Origin: Hyphomicrobiales bacterium
GTDB taxonomy: Bacteria > Pseudomonadota > Alphaproteobacteria > Rhizobiales > Rhizobiaceae
DNA: 64,000 bases
Direction: 5' to 3'
Assembly (NCBI GenBank): GCA_900469615.1
Contig: UBYA01000003.1
Span: 78,578 to 142,577, forward strand
The notes beneath the pieces were generated by a model. The model worked only from the letters and a program-made list of their open reading frames with translations, was not told where the DNA came from and made no database searches. The translations under genes and the position numbers were made by a program. This document shows, piece after piece, positions 18,009-27,646 of this stretch. How positions within the stretch are numbered: the first letter of the stretch is position 1; each line of letters opens with the position of its first letter.

Positions 18009-19265
18009 ATGTCGTTCGCTGCCAGCGGAGACCGGTTTGCCGCCTTCAGGCACATTGCCTATGCCTATTTCTTCTTTGCGCGGTTCCTGACGGCGTTCGC
18101 CACCCAGATCGTCAGCGTGTCGGTCGGCTGGCAGATGTACGACCACACCGGAAATCCCGTTTATCTCGGCCTCATCGGTCTCGTGCAGTTCCTGCCTTCC
18201 CTGCTGCTGATACTGGTCACCGGGACGGTGGCCGACCGCTACAACAGGCGCAGGGTCGCCGCGATCTGCGTTTTCGTCGGCATGCTCTGTACGGCGGCGC
18301 TGCTCTTCCTGACCGTCACCGGCAGTTTTGCGCCCTTGCCGGTCTTCATGATCCTGGCCGTTTTCGGCGTCGAGCGCGCCTTCATGACGCCGGCAATGCA
18401 GTCGCTCGCCCCCAATCTCATCCCGCCGCAGGACCTGTCGAACGCCGTGACGTGGAATTCCATGTCATGGGATGCGGCAGCCATTCTCGGGCCTGTGGCG
18501 GGCGGCTTGCTCTATGGCGTCAGCGCCGGCGCGTCCTACACGGTCGCCGTGGTGTTTTTGGCTGCCGGCTCGATCCTGACCTTCCTCATTCCCAAGCCGC
18601 AGCAGCGTGCGGCCCACCAATCGAAAAGCATGAACGAAATCCTCGCGGGCTTCCGGTTTATCTGGTCGGAAAAAGTGGTGCTCGGCGCAGTCTCTCTCGA
18701 TCTCTTCGCCGTGCTGCTCGGCGGCGCGGTGGCGCTGATGCCGGTCTATGCGCGCGATATCCTGACGCTTGGCCCCTGGGGGCTCGGCCTGCTGCGCGCG
18801 GCACCGAGCTTTGGCGCGATCGCCATGGGCCTGTTTCTGGCGACCTATCCCATCCGGCACCGGGCCGGCTTCTATATGTTCGTCGGCGTGGCGATGTTCG
18901 GCCTGGGAACGCTGGTCTTCGGCATCTCGCATACGCCGTGGCTGTCGATCGCCGCTCTCGCCCTCATGGGGGCATCGGACCTGATTTCCGTCTATGTGCG
19001 CGAAACGCTGATTACGCTCTGGACTCCCGATCACGTCCGCGGCCGCGTCAATGCGGTCAACATGGTCTTCGTCGGCGCTTCGAACGAGCTCGGCGAATTT
19101 CGTGCCGGCACCATGGCGCATTATTTCGGCGCGATCCCCGCCGTCGTCATCGGCGGGCTCGGCACGCTTGCGGTTGCTGCCCTCTGGGCCGCGGGCTTCC
19201 CGCAGCTGCGCCGGATCGACAGTTTGAACGCACCGGATCGCGAAGGCGAGCCGCAGCCGGCTTAG
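18009..19265 (+). CDS. MFS transporter (enterobactin exporter/MFS_3-like)
   Basis: A 418-residue protein with about 12 hydrophobic helices in two halves. The cytoplasmic loop 2-3 motif is GTVADRYNRRRV, close to the MFS signature GxxxDRxxRR. Similarity in layout is to the MFS_3 (EntS-like) branch, which exports siderophores or drugs; the substrate here cannot be named. It is preceded by a RIME-free spacer and convergent with the glutamine amidotransferase gene. Confidence 0.88.
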   Translation: MSFAASGDRFAAFRHIAYAYFFFARFLTAFATQIVSVSVGWQMYDHTGNPVYLGLIGLVQFLPSLLLILVTGTVADRYNRRRVAAICVFVGMLCTAALLFLTVTGSFAPLPVFMILAVFGVERAFMTPAMQSLAPNLIPPQDLSNAVTWNSMSWDAAAILGPVAGGLLYGVSAGASYTVAVVFLAAGSILTFLIPKPQQRAAHQSKSMNEILAGFRFIWSEKVVLGAVSLDLFAVLLGGAVALMPVYARDILTLGPWGLGLLRAAPSFGAIAMGLFLATYPIRHRAGFYMFVGVAMFGLGTLVFGISHTPWLSIAALALMGASDLISVYVRETLITLWTPDHVRGRVNAVNMVFVGASNELGEFRAGTMAHYFGAIPAVVIGGLGTLAVAALWAAGFPQLRRIDSLNAPDREGEPQPA

Positions 19266-19383
19266 AGCGTTTCCAGCTGACGTGCGCAGCGGATTTCCGT
19301 CCGGAATACACAAGGCCAAGATAGCATGCGGGGCCGTGGAAAAAGGTGATTCGGGCGAATCTTCGAGGCGACATGCCTCGGCT

Positions 19384-20112
19384 TCAGGCGGCCATTGCCT
19401 GTTTGCCTTCGAAGACGAGATCGAGAAATTCCGATAGCCAGGTCTTGAGGGCGGCGTCGAAGATCATCCGGCCTTCCAGATGTTCGCGGCCTTGCTGGGC
19501 GTTCGGCATGCAGAAGCGATGTTCGCCGTGCACGACCCAGCGCTGCATCATGGCTCGGGTGAGCTCGGCATGGAATTGCAGCCCCCAGGCATTGGCGCCA
19601 TAGCGATAGGCCTGGTTGGGATAGGTCTCGGCTGTGGCCAGCAGATCGGCACCATGCGGCAGTTCGAAGCCTTCGCGGTGGAAGTGATACACCATCTGCG
19701 GCCAGCGCATCAGCAGCCGGCCCTTTTCCGTCGGCTGCAGGGCATACCAGCCGATTTCGGTCTTGCCGTCGTCGCGCGGCCTTACCTTGGCGCCGAGATG
19801 GCGGGCGAGCAGTTGCGCCCCGAGGCAGATGCCGAGATAGGGCCGGTTTTCCTTGAGCGGCACTTTCAGCCAGTCGGTCTCCGCCCGAATGAATTCTTCC
19901 GGGTCGTTGGCGCTCATGGGGCCGCCGAAAACCACGGCGCCGGCATGCGCCTCGAGCGTCGAAGGCAGGCGATCGCCGAGCACCGGCCGGCGGATATCGA
20001 GATCGAAGCCCTTTTCCAGCAGCATCTGGCCGACGCGGCCGGGGCTGGAGCGCTCCTGATGCAGGACAATCAATATCGGGCGGCCGGCGCTCCTCGGCGC
20101 TTCAATCATCAT
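19384..20112 (-). CDS. class I glutamine amidotransferase-like protein
   Basis: A 242-residue protein with a type 1 glutamine amidotransferase fold. The nucleophile elbow GICLGAQL contains the catalytic Cys, and LQFHAE supplies the His and Glu of the triad. FGGPMSAND is the conserved oxyanion region. It lacks a fused synthetase domain, like stand-alone GMP-synthase-like GATases (COG0518) of unknown acceptor. Its start overlaps the end of the terB-like gene by 11 bp, so the two are probably coupled. Confidence 0.88.
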   Translation of the reverse strand: MMIEAPRSAGRPILIVLHQERSSPGRVGQMLLEKGFDLDIRRPVLGDRLPSTLEAHAGAVVFGGPMSANDPEEFIRAETDWLKVPLKENRPYLGICLGAQLLARHLGAKVRPRDDGKTEIGWYALQPTEKGRLLMRWPQMVYHFHREGFELPHGADLLATAETYPNQAYRYGANAWGLQFHAELTRAMMQRWVVHGEHRFCMPNAQQGREHLEGRMIFDAALKTWLSEFLDLVFEGKQAMAA

Positions 20113-20587
20113 TGCCTGTCTCCACCCTCGAACCGGGCGCGCGTGCGGCTGCTTCCTGGCGCTTCATGATGCGCTCGCGGTCGGAAATGCCCATGAGGTC
20201 GGCGATGCGCCAGATCGCGTGGTCTTCCATTTCGCTGCGTTCGCCATCCGCATAGACGATATCCCATAGGATGCCGAGCAGTTCGAGCCGCTGCGCGCTG
20301 TCCAGGTGGCGTTTCAGATCCGACGTGAAACGGTAGTAATCGACGGCCTCGCTCTCAGCTTCCTCGCCGGCGGCGATCAGCGCGTCGAGCCGGCGGCCGT
20401 CAAGACCATATTGGTCCTTCAGCAGCTTGCGCAGCCTCTTCTTCTCGCTGTTCTCGATCTTGCCGTCCGCTTCCATGACCTGGATACAGAGCGCCGCGAC
20501 GGCGACGCGCGGGTCGTCGGGTGCGAAACCGGATTTGGGGTGGTCCTGGGTCAGGTTGTGAAGAAATTCCTGAAAACGTTCGAACAT
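20102..20587 (-). CDS. TerB-family tellurite-resistance-like protein
   Basis: A 161-residue soluble all-helical protein. The TerB/DjlA-like repeats are visible as VAALCIQVMEADGKIENSEKKRLRKLL and LLGILWDIVYADGERSEMEDHAIWRIADLMG, each with the acidic ADG(K/E) turn thought to bind a metal. Most chromosomal members are not tied to tellurite. It is the first gene of a pair with the downstream amidotransferase. Confidence 0.85.
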   Translation of the reverse strand: MFERFQEFLHNLTQDHPKSGFAPDDPRVAVAALCIQVMEADGKIENSEKKRLRKLLKDQYGLDGRRLDALIAAGEEAESEAVDYYRFTSDLKRHLDSAQRLELLGILWDIVYADGERSEMEDHAIWRIADLMGISDRERIMKRQEAAARAPGSRVETGNDD

Positions 20588-20624
20588 CCGTATCCATTCT
20601 CAAAGCAAGCAGAGCAGGTTCTTG

Positions 20625-20699
20625 GGGCACCATGCTCTATCTTTTCGTCATCACGCAATTCCGGACGCAAAACCGCTGCGCACCTTTGCCGGAGTTGCC
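20625..20699. repeat. RIME-like palindromic element abutting the hemY stop
   Basis: Inverted repeat GCAATTCCGG (20655-20664) and CCGGAGTTGC (20689-20698) around the segment ACGCAAAACCGCTGCGCAC. The spacer sequence and arms resemble one palindrome of the Rhizobium-specific intergenic mosaic element. Its right arm ends directly before the hemY stop codon at 20700-20702. Confidence 0.6.
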
Positions 20700-22307
20700 T
20701 TAAAACAACTTGAGCCGTGTCTTGGCTTCCGGTTCAAGCTTGCGATCTTTCACGCCGGGATCATCCGGCGCACCGCCAAAGAAGGGGCGGGGATCGGATG
20801 CCTGCGCTGCCGGCTGCGGCGCTGCAACGGCCGTCTCCGATGTCGGCTTTGCCGCGGCGGGTTCCAACTCCATGACATAGGTATCGCTCGCCGGCGATGC
20901 AACTTTCGGTGAATTCGCCGTCTCCGCCGCGGTTGCGGGACCGGCCGCGCGCACTGGCGGAAGCGATTTCAGCGCCGCGTCGACCGAGACGGCAGAACCT
21001 TCTTCCACCGGCCCGTCGATCTGGCCGAAAGGCGCCTTCCACTCGAATGCGTCGAGACGGCCGGTGACGGGCGACAGCGGCAGCCATTTTTCCGAAACGA
21101 AGCCATCGGCAACCCAGGCCGGATCGCGCGGCGCGCGCAATGCCTGCGCCATCCAGTGACGGACGCGGCCCTGATCGCCGGTTTCGGCCTCCTCGATGTC
21201 GGCCAGCAGCAGGAAGGCGCCTTCGCGGGCATCGATCCGCGCGGCGGCCTCGGCTTTGGCGCGGGCTTTGCCGAAATCGCCGGCGTCAAACGCCGCCTTG
21301 GCCGTCAGCAGCAGCGCTTCGATATTGTTCGGGCGGATCGCCTCCAGCCGTTCGGCGCGCTTCAGGCGGTCGGTGACGGAATCGCCGCTGCGGGCCCGCA
21401 CATAGGCCCTGCCGATTTCGGGATGCGGATGCGCCTTCCACACCTGTTCGAGGATGGAGGCCGCTTTGCGCACCTTGTCCTCGCGGAAGAGCGCCTTCGC
21501 GGCGATCAGAGCTGCGGGCACGAAATCGTCCACGAGCTTCAGTGCCGCCAGCGCATCGTCTCGCGCCCCGGCCGGATCGCTCTCCAGCTTATCATTGGCA
21601 CGCGCCGTCAGCAGGACCGCGCGCTGGCGGTTGGCCGTCGTCTTGTCGACGACATGGGCGACCTTCTGCTGGTCGAGAAGCTTGATCGCATCGTCCCAGC
21701 GGCCGGACTGGCTGCGATATTCCAGTGTGGCCTGCGCCGCCCAGGGCAGATAGGGAGCCTGGTCGGCGGCTTTCTCGGCATATTGCCTTGCGGCTTCATG
21801 CGCGCCGAGGCGCTTGGCTTCGAGATAAAGGCCGCGCAGTCCCAGTTCGCGCGTTTCCGGGTCGGTGGCCATCAGCTCGAATTTCTGCCGTGCCTCGTCG
21901 TGCTTGCCTTCGATCAGTGCCGCTTGCGCCTCGAGCAGGTTGATGAGCGGCTCCTGATCGGCACGGATGAGGCCGCGGGTGCGCGCCGCCATCTTGCGGG
22001 CCAGCAAGGCGTTGCCGGCGCCGGCGGCAATCAGGCCGGTCGAAAGCGCCTGGTAGCCGCGGTCGCGCTTGCGGGCACGGAAATAGCGGGTGACGGAGTG
22101 CGGCGATGTCCAGATCAGCCGCACGAACCACCAGAGGATCATGACGGCGGCGACGAGGGCGATGAGGATCGCGGCGGCCACGATCAGCTTGGTCTGGTAG
22201 AGCTGGCCTTCCCATACCAGCGAAAGATCGCCGGGGCGATCGGCGAGCCAGGAAAAGCCATAGCCGAGAGCCAGGACGAGAATGGCGAAGATAAGCAGTC
22301 TGATCAT
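20700..22307 (-). CDS. hemY: HemY-type tetratricopeptide membrane protein
   Basis: A 535-residue protein with two N-terminal membrane helices (about residues 3-20 and 42-68), then the HemY_N domain and TPR-like helical repeats through the middle, ending in a low-complexity Ala/Pro-rich tail. This is the E. coli HemY type, not the protoporphyrinogen oxidase that shares the symbol. Its exact role in haem synthesis is unsettled; recent views favour an assembly or regulatory function. It is the last gene of hemC-hemD-mitofilin-hemY. Confidence 0.9.
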   Translation of the reverse strand: MIRLLIFAILVLALGYGFSWLADRPGDLSLVWEGQLYQTKLIVAAAILIALVAAVMILWWFVRLIWTSPHSVTRYFRARKRDRGYQALSTGLIAAGAGNALLARKMAARTRGLIRADQEPLINLLEAQAALIEGKHDEARQKFELMATDPETRELGLRGLYLEAKRLGAHEAARQYAEKAADQAPYLPWAAQATLEYRSQSGRWDDAIKLLDQQKVAHVVDKTTANRQRAVLLTARANDKLESDPAGARDDALAALKLVDDFVPAALIAAKALFREDKVRKAASILEQVWKAHPHPEIGRAYVRARSGDSVTDRLKRAERLEAIRPNNIEALLLTAKAAFDAGDFGKARAKAEAAARIDAREGAFLLLADIEEAETGDQGRVRHWMAQALRAPRDPAWVADGFVSEKWLPLSPVTGRLDAFEWKAPFGQIDGPVEEGSAVSVDAALKSLPPVRAAGPATAAETANSPKVASPASDTYVMELEPAAAKPTSETAVAAPQPAAQASDPRPFFGGAPDDPGVKDRKLEPEAKTRLKLF

Positions 22308-22324
22308 TGCTGCGCTCCGTCATT

Positions 22325-22440
22325 AGAGCCGGATGATTTTAGATCGTAACGATCTAAAATCTGAATCCGCCCTAAAATCAAATAGGTAGAGCATGATGTT
22401 GTCCGAAAACCGCTCACACTTTTCGGCATCATGCTCTAAT
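22325..22440. repeat. RIME1-like element: two large palindromes between the mitofilin gene and hemY
   Basis: Within about 115 bp lie two inverted repeats. The first has perfect 13-bp arms around a single A (22335-22347 and 22349-22361, arm GATTTTAGATCGT). The second is AGAGCATGATG (22388-22398) with CATCATGCTCT (22427-22437), containing an inner CCGAAAA/TTTTCGG pair. Size and two-palindrome design match RIME1 as described for Rhizobium/Sinorhizobium. The second arm overlaps the stop codon (TAG, 22438-22436) of the mitofilin-like gene. Confidence 0.7.
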
Positions 22441-23707
22441 TCTGTTTCCCGGTATTGGCGATCGCCTTCGAGAGGGCGTCGCTTACCAGATCCTCGACGC
22501 GGATGCGGGCCTCCAGCGATTGCTTGAAGGCGGCCGAAGCCGATTTTGCCGCTTCGGGCAGGTTGTTCCACTCGGTCACGGCGCCCGGCAGGTCGCCGTT
22601 ACGAACCTTGTCCTCGAAGCGCGCGGCAATCGCGTCGACGCTGTCGCCGGGAACATTGCCGACCGGACGGACCTGCACGAGCGACTTGGCGCTCGACATC
22701 AGCCGGCTGCTCCAGCTCTGGTTCGGATCGTCGCTCTGCGTCGTCGCGACGATTGCCGTTGCGGCATCCGAAACCCGGCGGATCAGATCGGCGCGGGAGG
22801 GAACGCCGGTCTGGGCGAAGTTCTTGAGATCGGCAACGGCCGGATCGTCCGGAGCGACGTTGGCGAAGGTATCGAGTTCCGGTTGGAAGGGGCCGCCGCG
22901 GTCGATGGCCGCCTTCAGGGCCGCCGCCGCGATGGCGCGGGCGACCGCGCTTTCCTGGCTCGGACCGCTCAGCTTCTTTTCGGCGTCATCGAGGCGCTTG
23001 CTGACTTCCGCGTCGGATGTGGCCTGGGTCTGGGTCGCCTTGCCGAGATCCGCTTTCAGTTGCTCGACCTCGCCGCTCAGCGAGGCGATCCGTTGCTCGG
23101 ATGCCGCGCTTGCCTCGCCCGAACCGGCTGCCGAAGTGCCATTGGCCGCGGCCGCCTCGAGTGCCGCGACGCGAGCCGCAAGCGCTTCGTCGGGCTTGGC
23201 TGCGGGGGCTGCGGCAAGGTTGGCGACGCTCTGCTTGAGGCCATCGATTTCCGCATTCAATGCCGCAATGTCGGCGGAACTGTCCTTGGCGGCGCGCCCG
23301 CCCGGCAACACGCCCGCATATTGCAGGGAACCGGCACAGACGAGCGCAATCAGACCGCCGACGATGCCGGCAGCGATCAGGCCGGAGGTCGATCCTTCCC
23401 GCGGTGGCTGCGACCGCTCGGCATGGTAAGGCGCAGGGTCGTCCTGTGACGGCGCCGCAGCTTTGGGTTCTTCGGGCCCGGCGGCGGCAGGCTCCTGAAC
23501 GTCCTCGCGGAACGGCTCCTTGTCCGCTTCGAGCGGCATTTCCACTTCATTGGCGGAGGAAGAGCCCAAGTCGTCGTGGCTGCGCTCGGTCATGTCTTCA
23601 GGCATATCTTCGGGCGCTGCGTCCTGCGCGGTCTTTTCGGCTTCCAGATCGATCGTGACCGGTTCGTCGTTGGGCTTCGAATGGTTAGGCGTTTTTCGCG
23701 ATACCAT
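22436..23707 (-). CDS. mitofilin (Mic60)-like inner-membrane protein, COG4223
   Basis: A 423-residue protein: acidic Pro-rich cytoplasmic region (1-105), one membrane helix (about 109-130), a coiled-coil region (about 145-260, with Ala-rich heptads) and a C-terminal helical domain ending SDALSKAI. This is the layout of alphaproteobacterial Mic60 homologues, which are typically encoded among haem genes, as here between hemD and hemY. Mic60 shapes intracytoplasmic membranes or cristae in relatives; a role at envelope contact sites is inference here. Confidence 0.82.
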   Translation of the reverse strand: MVSRKTPNHSKPNDEPVTIDLEAEKTAQDAAPEDMPEDMTERSHDDLGSSSANEVEMPLEADKEPFREDVQEPAAAGPEEPKAAAPSQDDPAPYHAERSQPPREGSTSGLIAAGIVGGLIALVCAGSLQYAGVLPGGRAAKDSSADIAALNAEIDGLKQSVANLAAAPAAKPDEALAARVAALEAAAANGTSAAGSGEASAASEQRIASLSGEVEQLKADLGKATQTQATSDAEVSKRLDDAEKKLSGPSQESAVARAIAAAALKAAIDRGGPFQPELDTFANVAPDDPAVADLKNFAQTGVPSRADLIRRVSDAATAIVATTQSDDPNQSWSSRLMSSAKSLVQVRPVGNVPGDSVDAIAARFEDKVRNGDLPGAVTEWNNLPEAAKSASAAFKQSLEARIRVEDLVSDALSKAIANTGKQN

Positions 23708-23786
23708 GAGGTCCTCTTTTCATGCGCTGCACCGAAGTTAGACAGACAAGACGATTATGGAAAGGCCTTACATCAAAATTGCGGCT

Positions 23787-24515
23787 TCACGCGTGGATCA
23801 GAAGCGTCAGAAGCCGGTCTTCGCTCGGCATGTCGGCGATATCGATGTGCAAACGCATGGATGCGGGAATTGCTTCGGCGATCGCCTCGCTGAGGCATAG
23901 GAACCGCGTGTCCGCGAAAACCTCCGGATTTCCCTGGACGAAGGGAAGGTTGAAAAAACGTCTGGCCGTCTGATGGGAGTAAAGCAGCACGGCATCCGCC
24001 CGGGTATCGACGAAAAGCCGGCGAAGAACCGCGTCATCGGGGACGATATCGCGCATGCGGTAGCATTCGACCGTATCGAAGGCTACCCGCAACTCCGTCA
24101 ATCCCGTTTCGAAGCCGGGCGCACGGGGAAAGCCTGCGAGGTAGAGGAGGGCGGAATTCCCAAGGCTTGCCCGATGGTCGGAAATGACCGAGGCAAGCTC
24201 GGTGCCTCCGCCGGCGGACATGGCAGCAACGTCAAATCCGAGATCGGCCGCTTCGGCGGCTGTCGCCTTGCCGACCGCGAAGATCGGGCGGCCAAGATGC
24301 GGCTTCAGATCCGCTCCAAGCGCGGCAAGCACGCGGACCGCCTCCGCACTGGTAACGGCGATGGCGCCTTCCGTTTCCTCAAGCGCGCGTCTTGCCTCCT
24401 CCAGCAGGTGGAACGGCTCGGCCAGCGGCATCAGCAGGGCTTCGTGTCCCATCCGCGCCAGCCGCCGCATGGTGCGTTCACCCGAATGCCGAGGGCGGGT
24501 GACGACGACGCGCAT
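23787..24515 (-). CDS. hemD: uroporphyrinogen-III synthase
   Basis: A 242-residue protein starting MRVVVTRPRHSGERT, with the HemD pattern of two alternating alpha/beta lobes (AITSAEAVRVLAAL-type segment near 55-65 and VLLYSHQTARRF near 175). HemD proteins are poorly conserved, so the call rests on these segments and on its place 6 bp downstream of hemC. It cyclises hydroxymethylbilane with inversion of ring D. Confidence 0.9.
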   Translation of the reverse strand: MRVVVTRPRHSGERTMRRLARMGHEALLMPLAEPFHLLEEARRALEETEGAIAVTSAEAVRVLAALGADLKPHLGRPIFAVGKATAAEAADLGFDVAAMSAGGGTELASVISDHRASLGNSALLYLAGFPRAPGFETGLTELRVAFDTVECYRMRDIVPDDAVLRRLFVDTRADAVLLYSHQTARRFFNLPFVQGNPEVFADTRFLCLSEAIAEAIPASMRLHIDIADMPSEDRLLTLLIHA

Positions 24516-24521
24516 CTTTCG

Positions 24522-25451
24522 TCAGGTCCAGTCTTCGAAGAAGGCGCTGCCCGCCTCGGCGCGGATCGCCTGGCCGGCGTTGATGCCGAGCGCCTCGGCG
24601 TCGCGCCGGTGGCCTTCGATGGTGGTCGTGTGCACCTGCTTGCCGTCCGGCGTGAGGATCATGCCGAAAAAGCGGAGGTGATCGCCCTCGCAAATTGCAT
24701 AGCCGGCTATCGGCGTGCGACAGGAGCCGTCGAGCGCAGCCAGGAAGGCGCGTTCGCAGGACACGGCATCGAAGGTCGGTGCGTCGTTGATGGCGGCGAG
24801 CAGGTCGTTCATCCTGGCGTCGTTGATCCGGCTTTCGATGGCGATCGCGCCTTGCGCCGGGGCTGGCGGAAAATCATCGGGATCGAGAATGTCCGTCAAA
24901 ACCTCGACCATGCCGAGCCGCTTCAGGCCGGCGAGCGCCAGCAGGGTCGCGTCGGCCTGTCCCTCTTCCAGCTTGCGAAGTCGGGTCTGAACCGAGCCGC
25001 GAAAGGTGATGACGTTGATATCCGGGCGCAGGCGCCGGATCAGCGCCTGACGGCGCAGCGACGCGGAGCCGACGGTTGCGCCATGCGGCAGCTCGATCAG
25101 TTTCGGCGCCGTGCGGCCGATGACGGAATCGCGGATGTCCTCGCGCGGCAGGTAGGCATTCAGCGCCAGGCACTGCGGCAGCTTCGTCGCCATGTCCTTG
25201 GCCGAGTGCACGGCGAAGTCGAGCTCGCCGGAGGTCAGCTTCTCCTCAAGCTCTTCGGTGAACAGGCCCTTGCCGCCGATCGCCGCCAGCGAGCGGTCGG
25301 TGATGCGGTCGCCCTTGGTCGTCAGAACGACGATTTCGAACATCTCCTCCGGAAGGCCATGGGCCGCCATCAGACGGTCGCGCGCCTCGTGCGCCTGGGC
25401 GAGCGCCAGCGGGCTGCCGCGCGTGCCGATCCGGAAAGGTTTTGTTTGCAT
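24522..25451 (-). CDS. hemC: hydroxymethylbilane synthase (porphobilinogen deaminase)
   Basis: A 309-residue enzyme that polymerises four porphobilinogens. [13 protein letters not shown] opens the protein, the substrate-binding Arg segments ([14 protein letters not shown]) follow, and the dipyrromethane cofactor Cys is in [11 protein letters not shown]. The ATG at 25451 gives the standard length; the frame is open 13 codons upstream. It leads the hemC-hemD-mitofilin-hemY cluster and diverges from tsaD with an 84-bp gap. Confidence 0.97.
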   Translation of the reverse strand: MQTKPFRIGTRGSPLALAQAHEARDRLMAAHGLPEEMFEIVVLTTKGDRITDRSLAAIGGKGLFTEELEEKLTSGELDFAVHSAKDMATKLPQCLALNAYLPREDIRDSVIGRTAPKLIELPHGATVGSASLRRQALIRRLRPDINVITFRGSVQTRLRKLEEGQADATLLALAGLKRLGMVEVLTDILDPDDFPPAPAQGAIAIESRINDARMNDLLAAINDAPTFDAVSCERAFLAALDGSCRTPIAGYAICEGDHLRFFGMILTPDGKQVHTTTIEGHRRDAEALGINAGQAIRAEAGSAFFEDWT

Positions 25452-25535
25452 CCGCTTTGATCCGTTGTTACCGACAGTTCCCGTAACCATATTTCCGCTT
25501 TACCGCAATCGACCTGTAGGCAACGAACTTTCTCC

Positions 25536-26633
25536 ATGGCATCCGTTCTTCGTATTCTCGGCATCGAAACAAGCTGCGACGAAACCGCTGCGGCCATTGT
25601 CGAGCGCCGGGATGACGGCACGCCCACGGTCCGTTCCGATGTCGTCCTCAGCCAATTGGACGAGCATAGCGCCTATGGCGGCGTGGTGCCGGAAATCGCC
25701 GCCCGGGCGCATGTCGAGGCGCTGGATACGCTGATCGACGAGGCATTGAAACGCGCCAATGTGTCGCTCTCGGACGTCGATGCCATTGCCGCGACCTCGG
25801 GCCCCGGCCTCATCGGCGGCCTGCTCGTGGGGTTGATGACCGGCAAGGCGATCTCGCGGGCGACAGGCAAGCCACTATACGCCATCAACCATCTGGAAGG
25901 CCATGCCCTGACGGCGCGGCTGACCGACGGACTTTCCTTTCCCTATTTGATGCTGCTCGTTTCCGGCGGCCATACCCAGCTGATCCTGGTGCGTGGCGTC
26001 GGCGAGTACGAGCGCTGGGGCACGACCATCGACGATGCTCTCGGCGAAGCCTTCGACAAGACCGCCAAGCTCCTGGGGTTGCCCTATCCCGGCGGGCCGG
26101 CAGTGGAGGCAGCCGCGAAAGACGGCAATCCGGACCGCTTCGATCTTCCGCGCCCGCTGGTCGGCGAGACCCGTCTCGACTTTTCCTTTTCCGGCCTGAA
26201 GACGGCCGTGCGGCAGGCGGCGACGTCGATCGCACCCGTCACGAAGCAGGATATCGCCGATATCTGCGCCTCCTTCCAGAAGGCGATCTCGCGCACCTTG
26301 AAGGACCGGATCGGCCGTGGGCTGCAGCGCTTCAAGGCGGAATTTCCGGAGACGGCGGAAAAGCCGTCGCTCGTCGTGGCCGGCGGCGTCGCCGCCAATC
26401 TCGAATTGCGCCGCACGCTGCAAGAGCTTTGCGATGCCAATGGCTTCCGCTTCATCGCGCCGCCATTGAGATTGTGTACGGATAATGCCGTCATGATCGC
26501 CTGGGCGGGGCTGGAGCGCATGGCAACGGGTGCGGCACCGGATGACCTCGACGTGCAGCCGCGCTCGCGCTGGCCGCTGGATCGGAAGGCGGAAGCGCTG
26601 TTGGGGTACGGCAAACGAGGAGCGAAGGCATGA
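25536..26633 (+). CDS. tsaD: tRNA N6-adenosine threonylcarbamoyltransferase
   Basis: A 365-residue ASKHA-fold enzyme. [11 protein letters not shown] opens the protein, the metal ligands are His119 and His123 (NHLEGHA), SGGHTQL is the phosphate-binding loop, and the C-terminal Asp is in CTDNAVM. With TsaB, TsaC and TsaE it forms t6A37 in ANN-decoding tRNAs. Its stop overlaps the gpsA start (ATGA), so the two are coupled. Confidence 0.97.
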   Translation: MASVLRILGIETSCDETAAAIVERRDDGTPTVRSDVVLSQLDEHSAYGGVVPEIAARAHVEALDTLIDEALKRANVSLSDVDAIAATSGPGLIGGLLVGLMTGKAISRATGKPLYAINHLEGHALTARLTDGLSFPYLMLLVSGGHTQLILVRGVGEYERWGTTIDDALGEAFDKTAKLLGLPYPGGPAVEAAAKDGNPDRFDLPRPLVGETRLDFSFSGLKTAVRQAATSIAPVTKQDIADICASFQKAISRTLKDRIGRGLQRFKAEFPETAEKPSLVVAGGVAANLELRRTLQELCDANGFRFIAPPLRLCTDNAVMIAWAGLERMATGAAPDDLDVQPRSRWPLDRKAEALLGYGKRGAKA

Positions 26634-27619
26634 GCGGCAGGGAGCGGATCGCAGTCATCGGCGCCGGCGCCTTCGGCACGGCGCTTGCCGCCGTTATCGC
26701 GCTGACCGGCCGCAGCGACGTGACGCTCGTCGGGCGCAATGCCGGGCTGATGGCGGATCTCGCCGCCGATCGCATGCACGATACCGCCTTGCCCGGGATC
26801 GAACTTCCCGATTCGCTGCGGTTTTTCGCCGAGCCGGATGCCGTTTCCAACGCGGGTATCGTGCTTTTCGCCATGCCCTCGCAGGCGCAGGCCGATGCCG
26901 CCCGCCATTACGGGCCTTATCTCGCCAAGGATGCGATCGTCGTCACCTGCGCCAAGGGCATCGACAAGGTTTCCGGCGATCTCCTGACCGATATGCTGGA
27001 GCGCGAGCTGCCGGAGCATGCCATCGCCGTTCTCTCCGGGCCGGGCTTTGCCGCCGATATCGCCAGGGGCCTGCCGACGGCCATGGCGATCGCCGCGGCC
27101 GACATGGCGGTGGCCGAAAGGCTCGCACAGGCGATTTCCGGCCCGACCTTCCGCCTCTATGCCTCGGATGACCGCATCGGCGTGCAGCTCGGCGGCGCGT
27201 TGAAGAATGTTCTGGCGATTGCCTGCGGCATCGTCGAGGGCCGTGGTATCGGCGATTCCGCGCGCGCGGCGCTGATCAGCCGCGGCCTTGCCGAAATGTC
27301 GCGCTTCGTCGCGGCCAAGGGCGGCAAGGCTGAAACTGTGCGCGGGCTTTCCGGCCTCGGCGACCTCGTGCTGACGGCCACCAGCCATCAATCCCGCAAT
27401 CTGCGCTTCGGCATCGCGCTCGGCGAGGGCAAGGCTGCCGATCCGACGCATGGCGCTTTGGTCGAAGGCGCTTATGCGGCATCCATCGCTGCGCGGCTCG
27501 CGCACGAACTCGGCGTCGACATGCCGATCACCGATGCGGTTTCCGCCATCATCGACGGAAAGCTCGATATTGCGACGGCCATCGGGCAATTGATGACACG
27601 GCCGATCACCACGGAATAG
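26630..27619 (+). CDS. gpsA: glycerol-3-phosphate dehydrogenase [NAD(P)+]
   Basis: A 329-residue enzyme that reduces dihydroxyacetone phosphate to sn-glycerol-3-phosphate for phospholipid synthesis. The Rossmann motif [10 protein letters not shown] is at about residues 11-20, the catalytic Lys is in [12 protein letters not shown], and SRGLAEMSR with [12 protein letters not shown] are family blocks. It overlaps tsaD by 4 bp and is followed by yciI after 27 bp. Confidence 0.97.
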   Translation: MSGRERIAVIGAGAFGTALAAVIALTGRSDVTLVGRNAGLMADLAADRMHDTALPGIELPDSLRFFAEPDAVSNAGIVLFAMPSQAQADAARHYGPYLAKDAIVVTCAKGIDKVSGDLLTDMLERELPEHAIAVLSGPGFAADIARGLPTAMAIAAADMAVAERLAQAISGPTFRLYASDDRIGVQLGGALKNVLAIACGIVEGRGIGDSARAALISRGLAEMSRFVAAKGGKAETVRGLSGLGDLVLTATSHQSRNLRFGIALGEGKAADPTHGALVEGAYAASIAARLAHELGVDMPITDAVSAIIDGKLDIATAIGQLMTRPITTE

Positions 27620-27646
27620 TTTTTCGATATCTAAAGGAGCCCAATC

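Noticed and set aside
20102..20587. Tellurite-resistance operon
   Set aside because: Only a single TerB-like gene is present, with no terA, terC, terD or terZ. Isolated chromosomal TerB proteins are common and not evidence of tellurite resistance.
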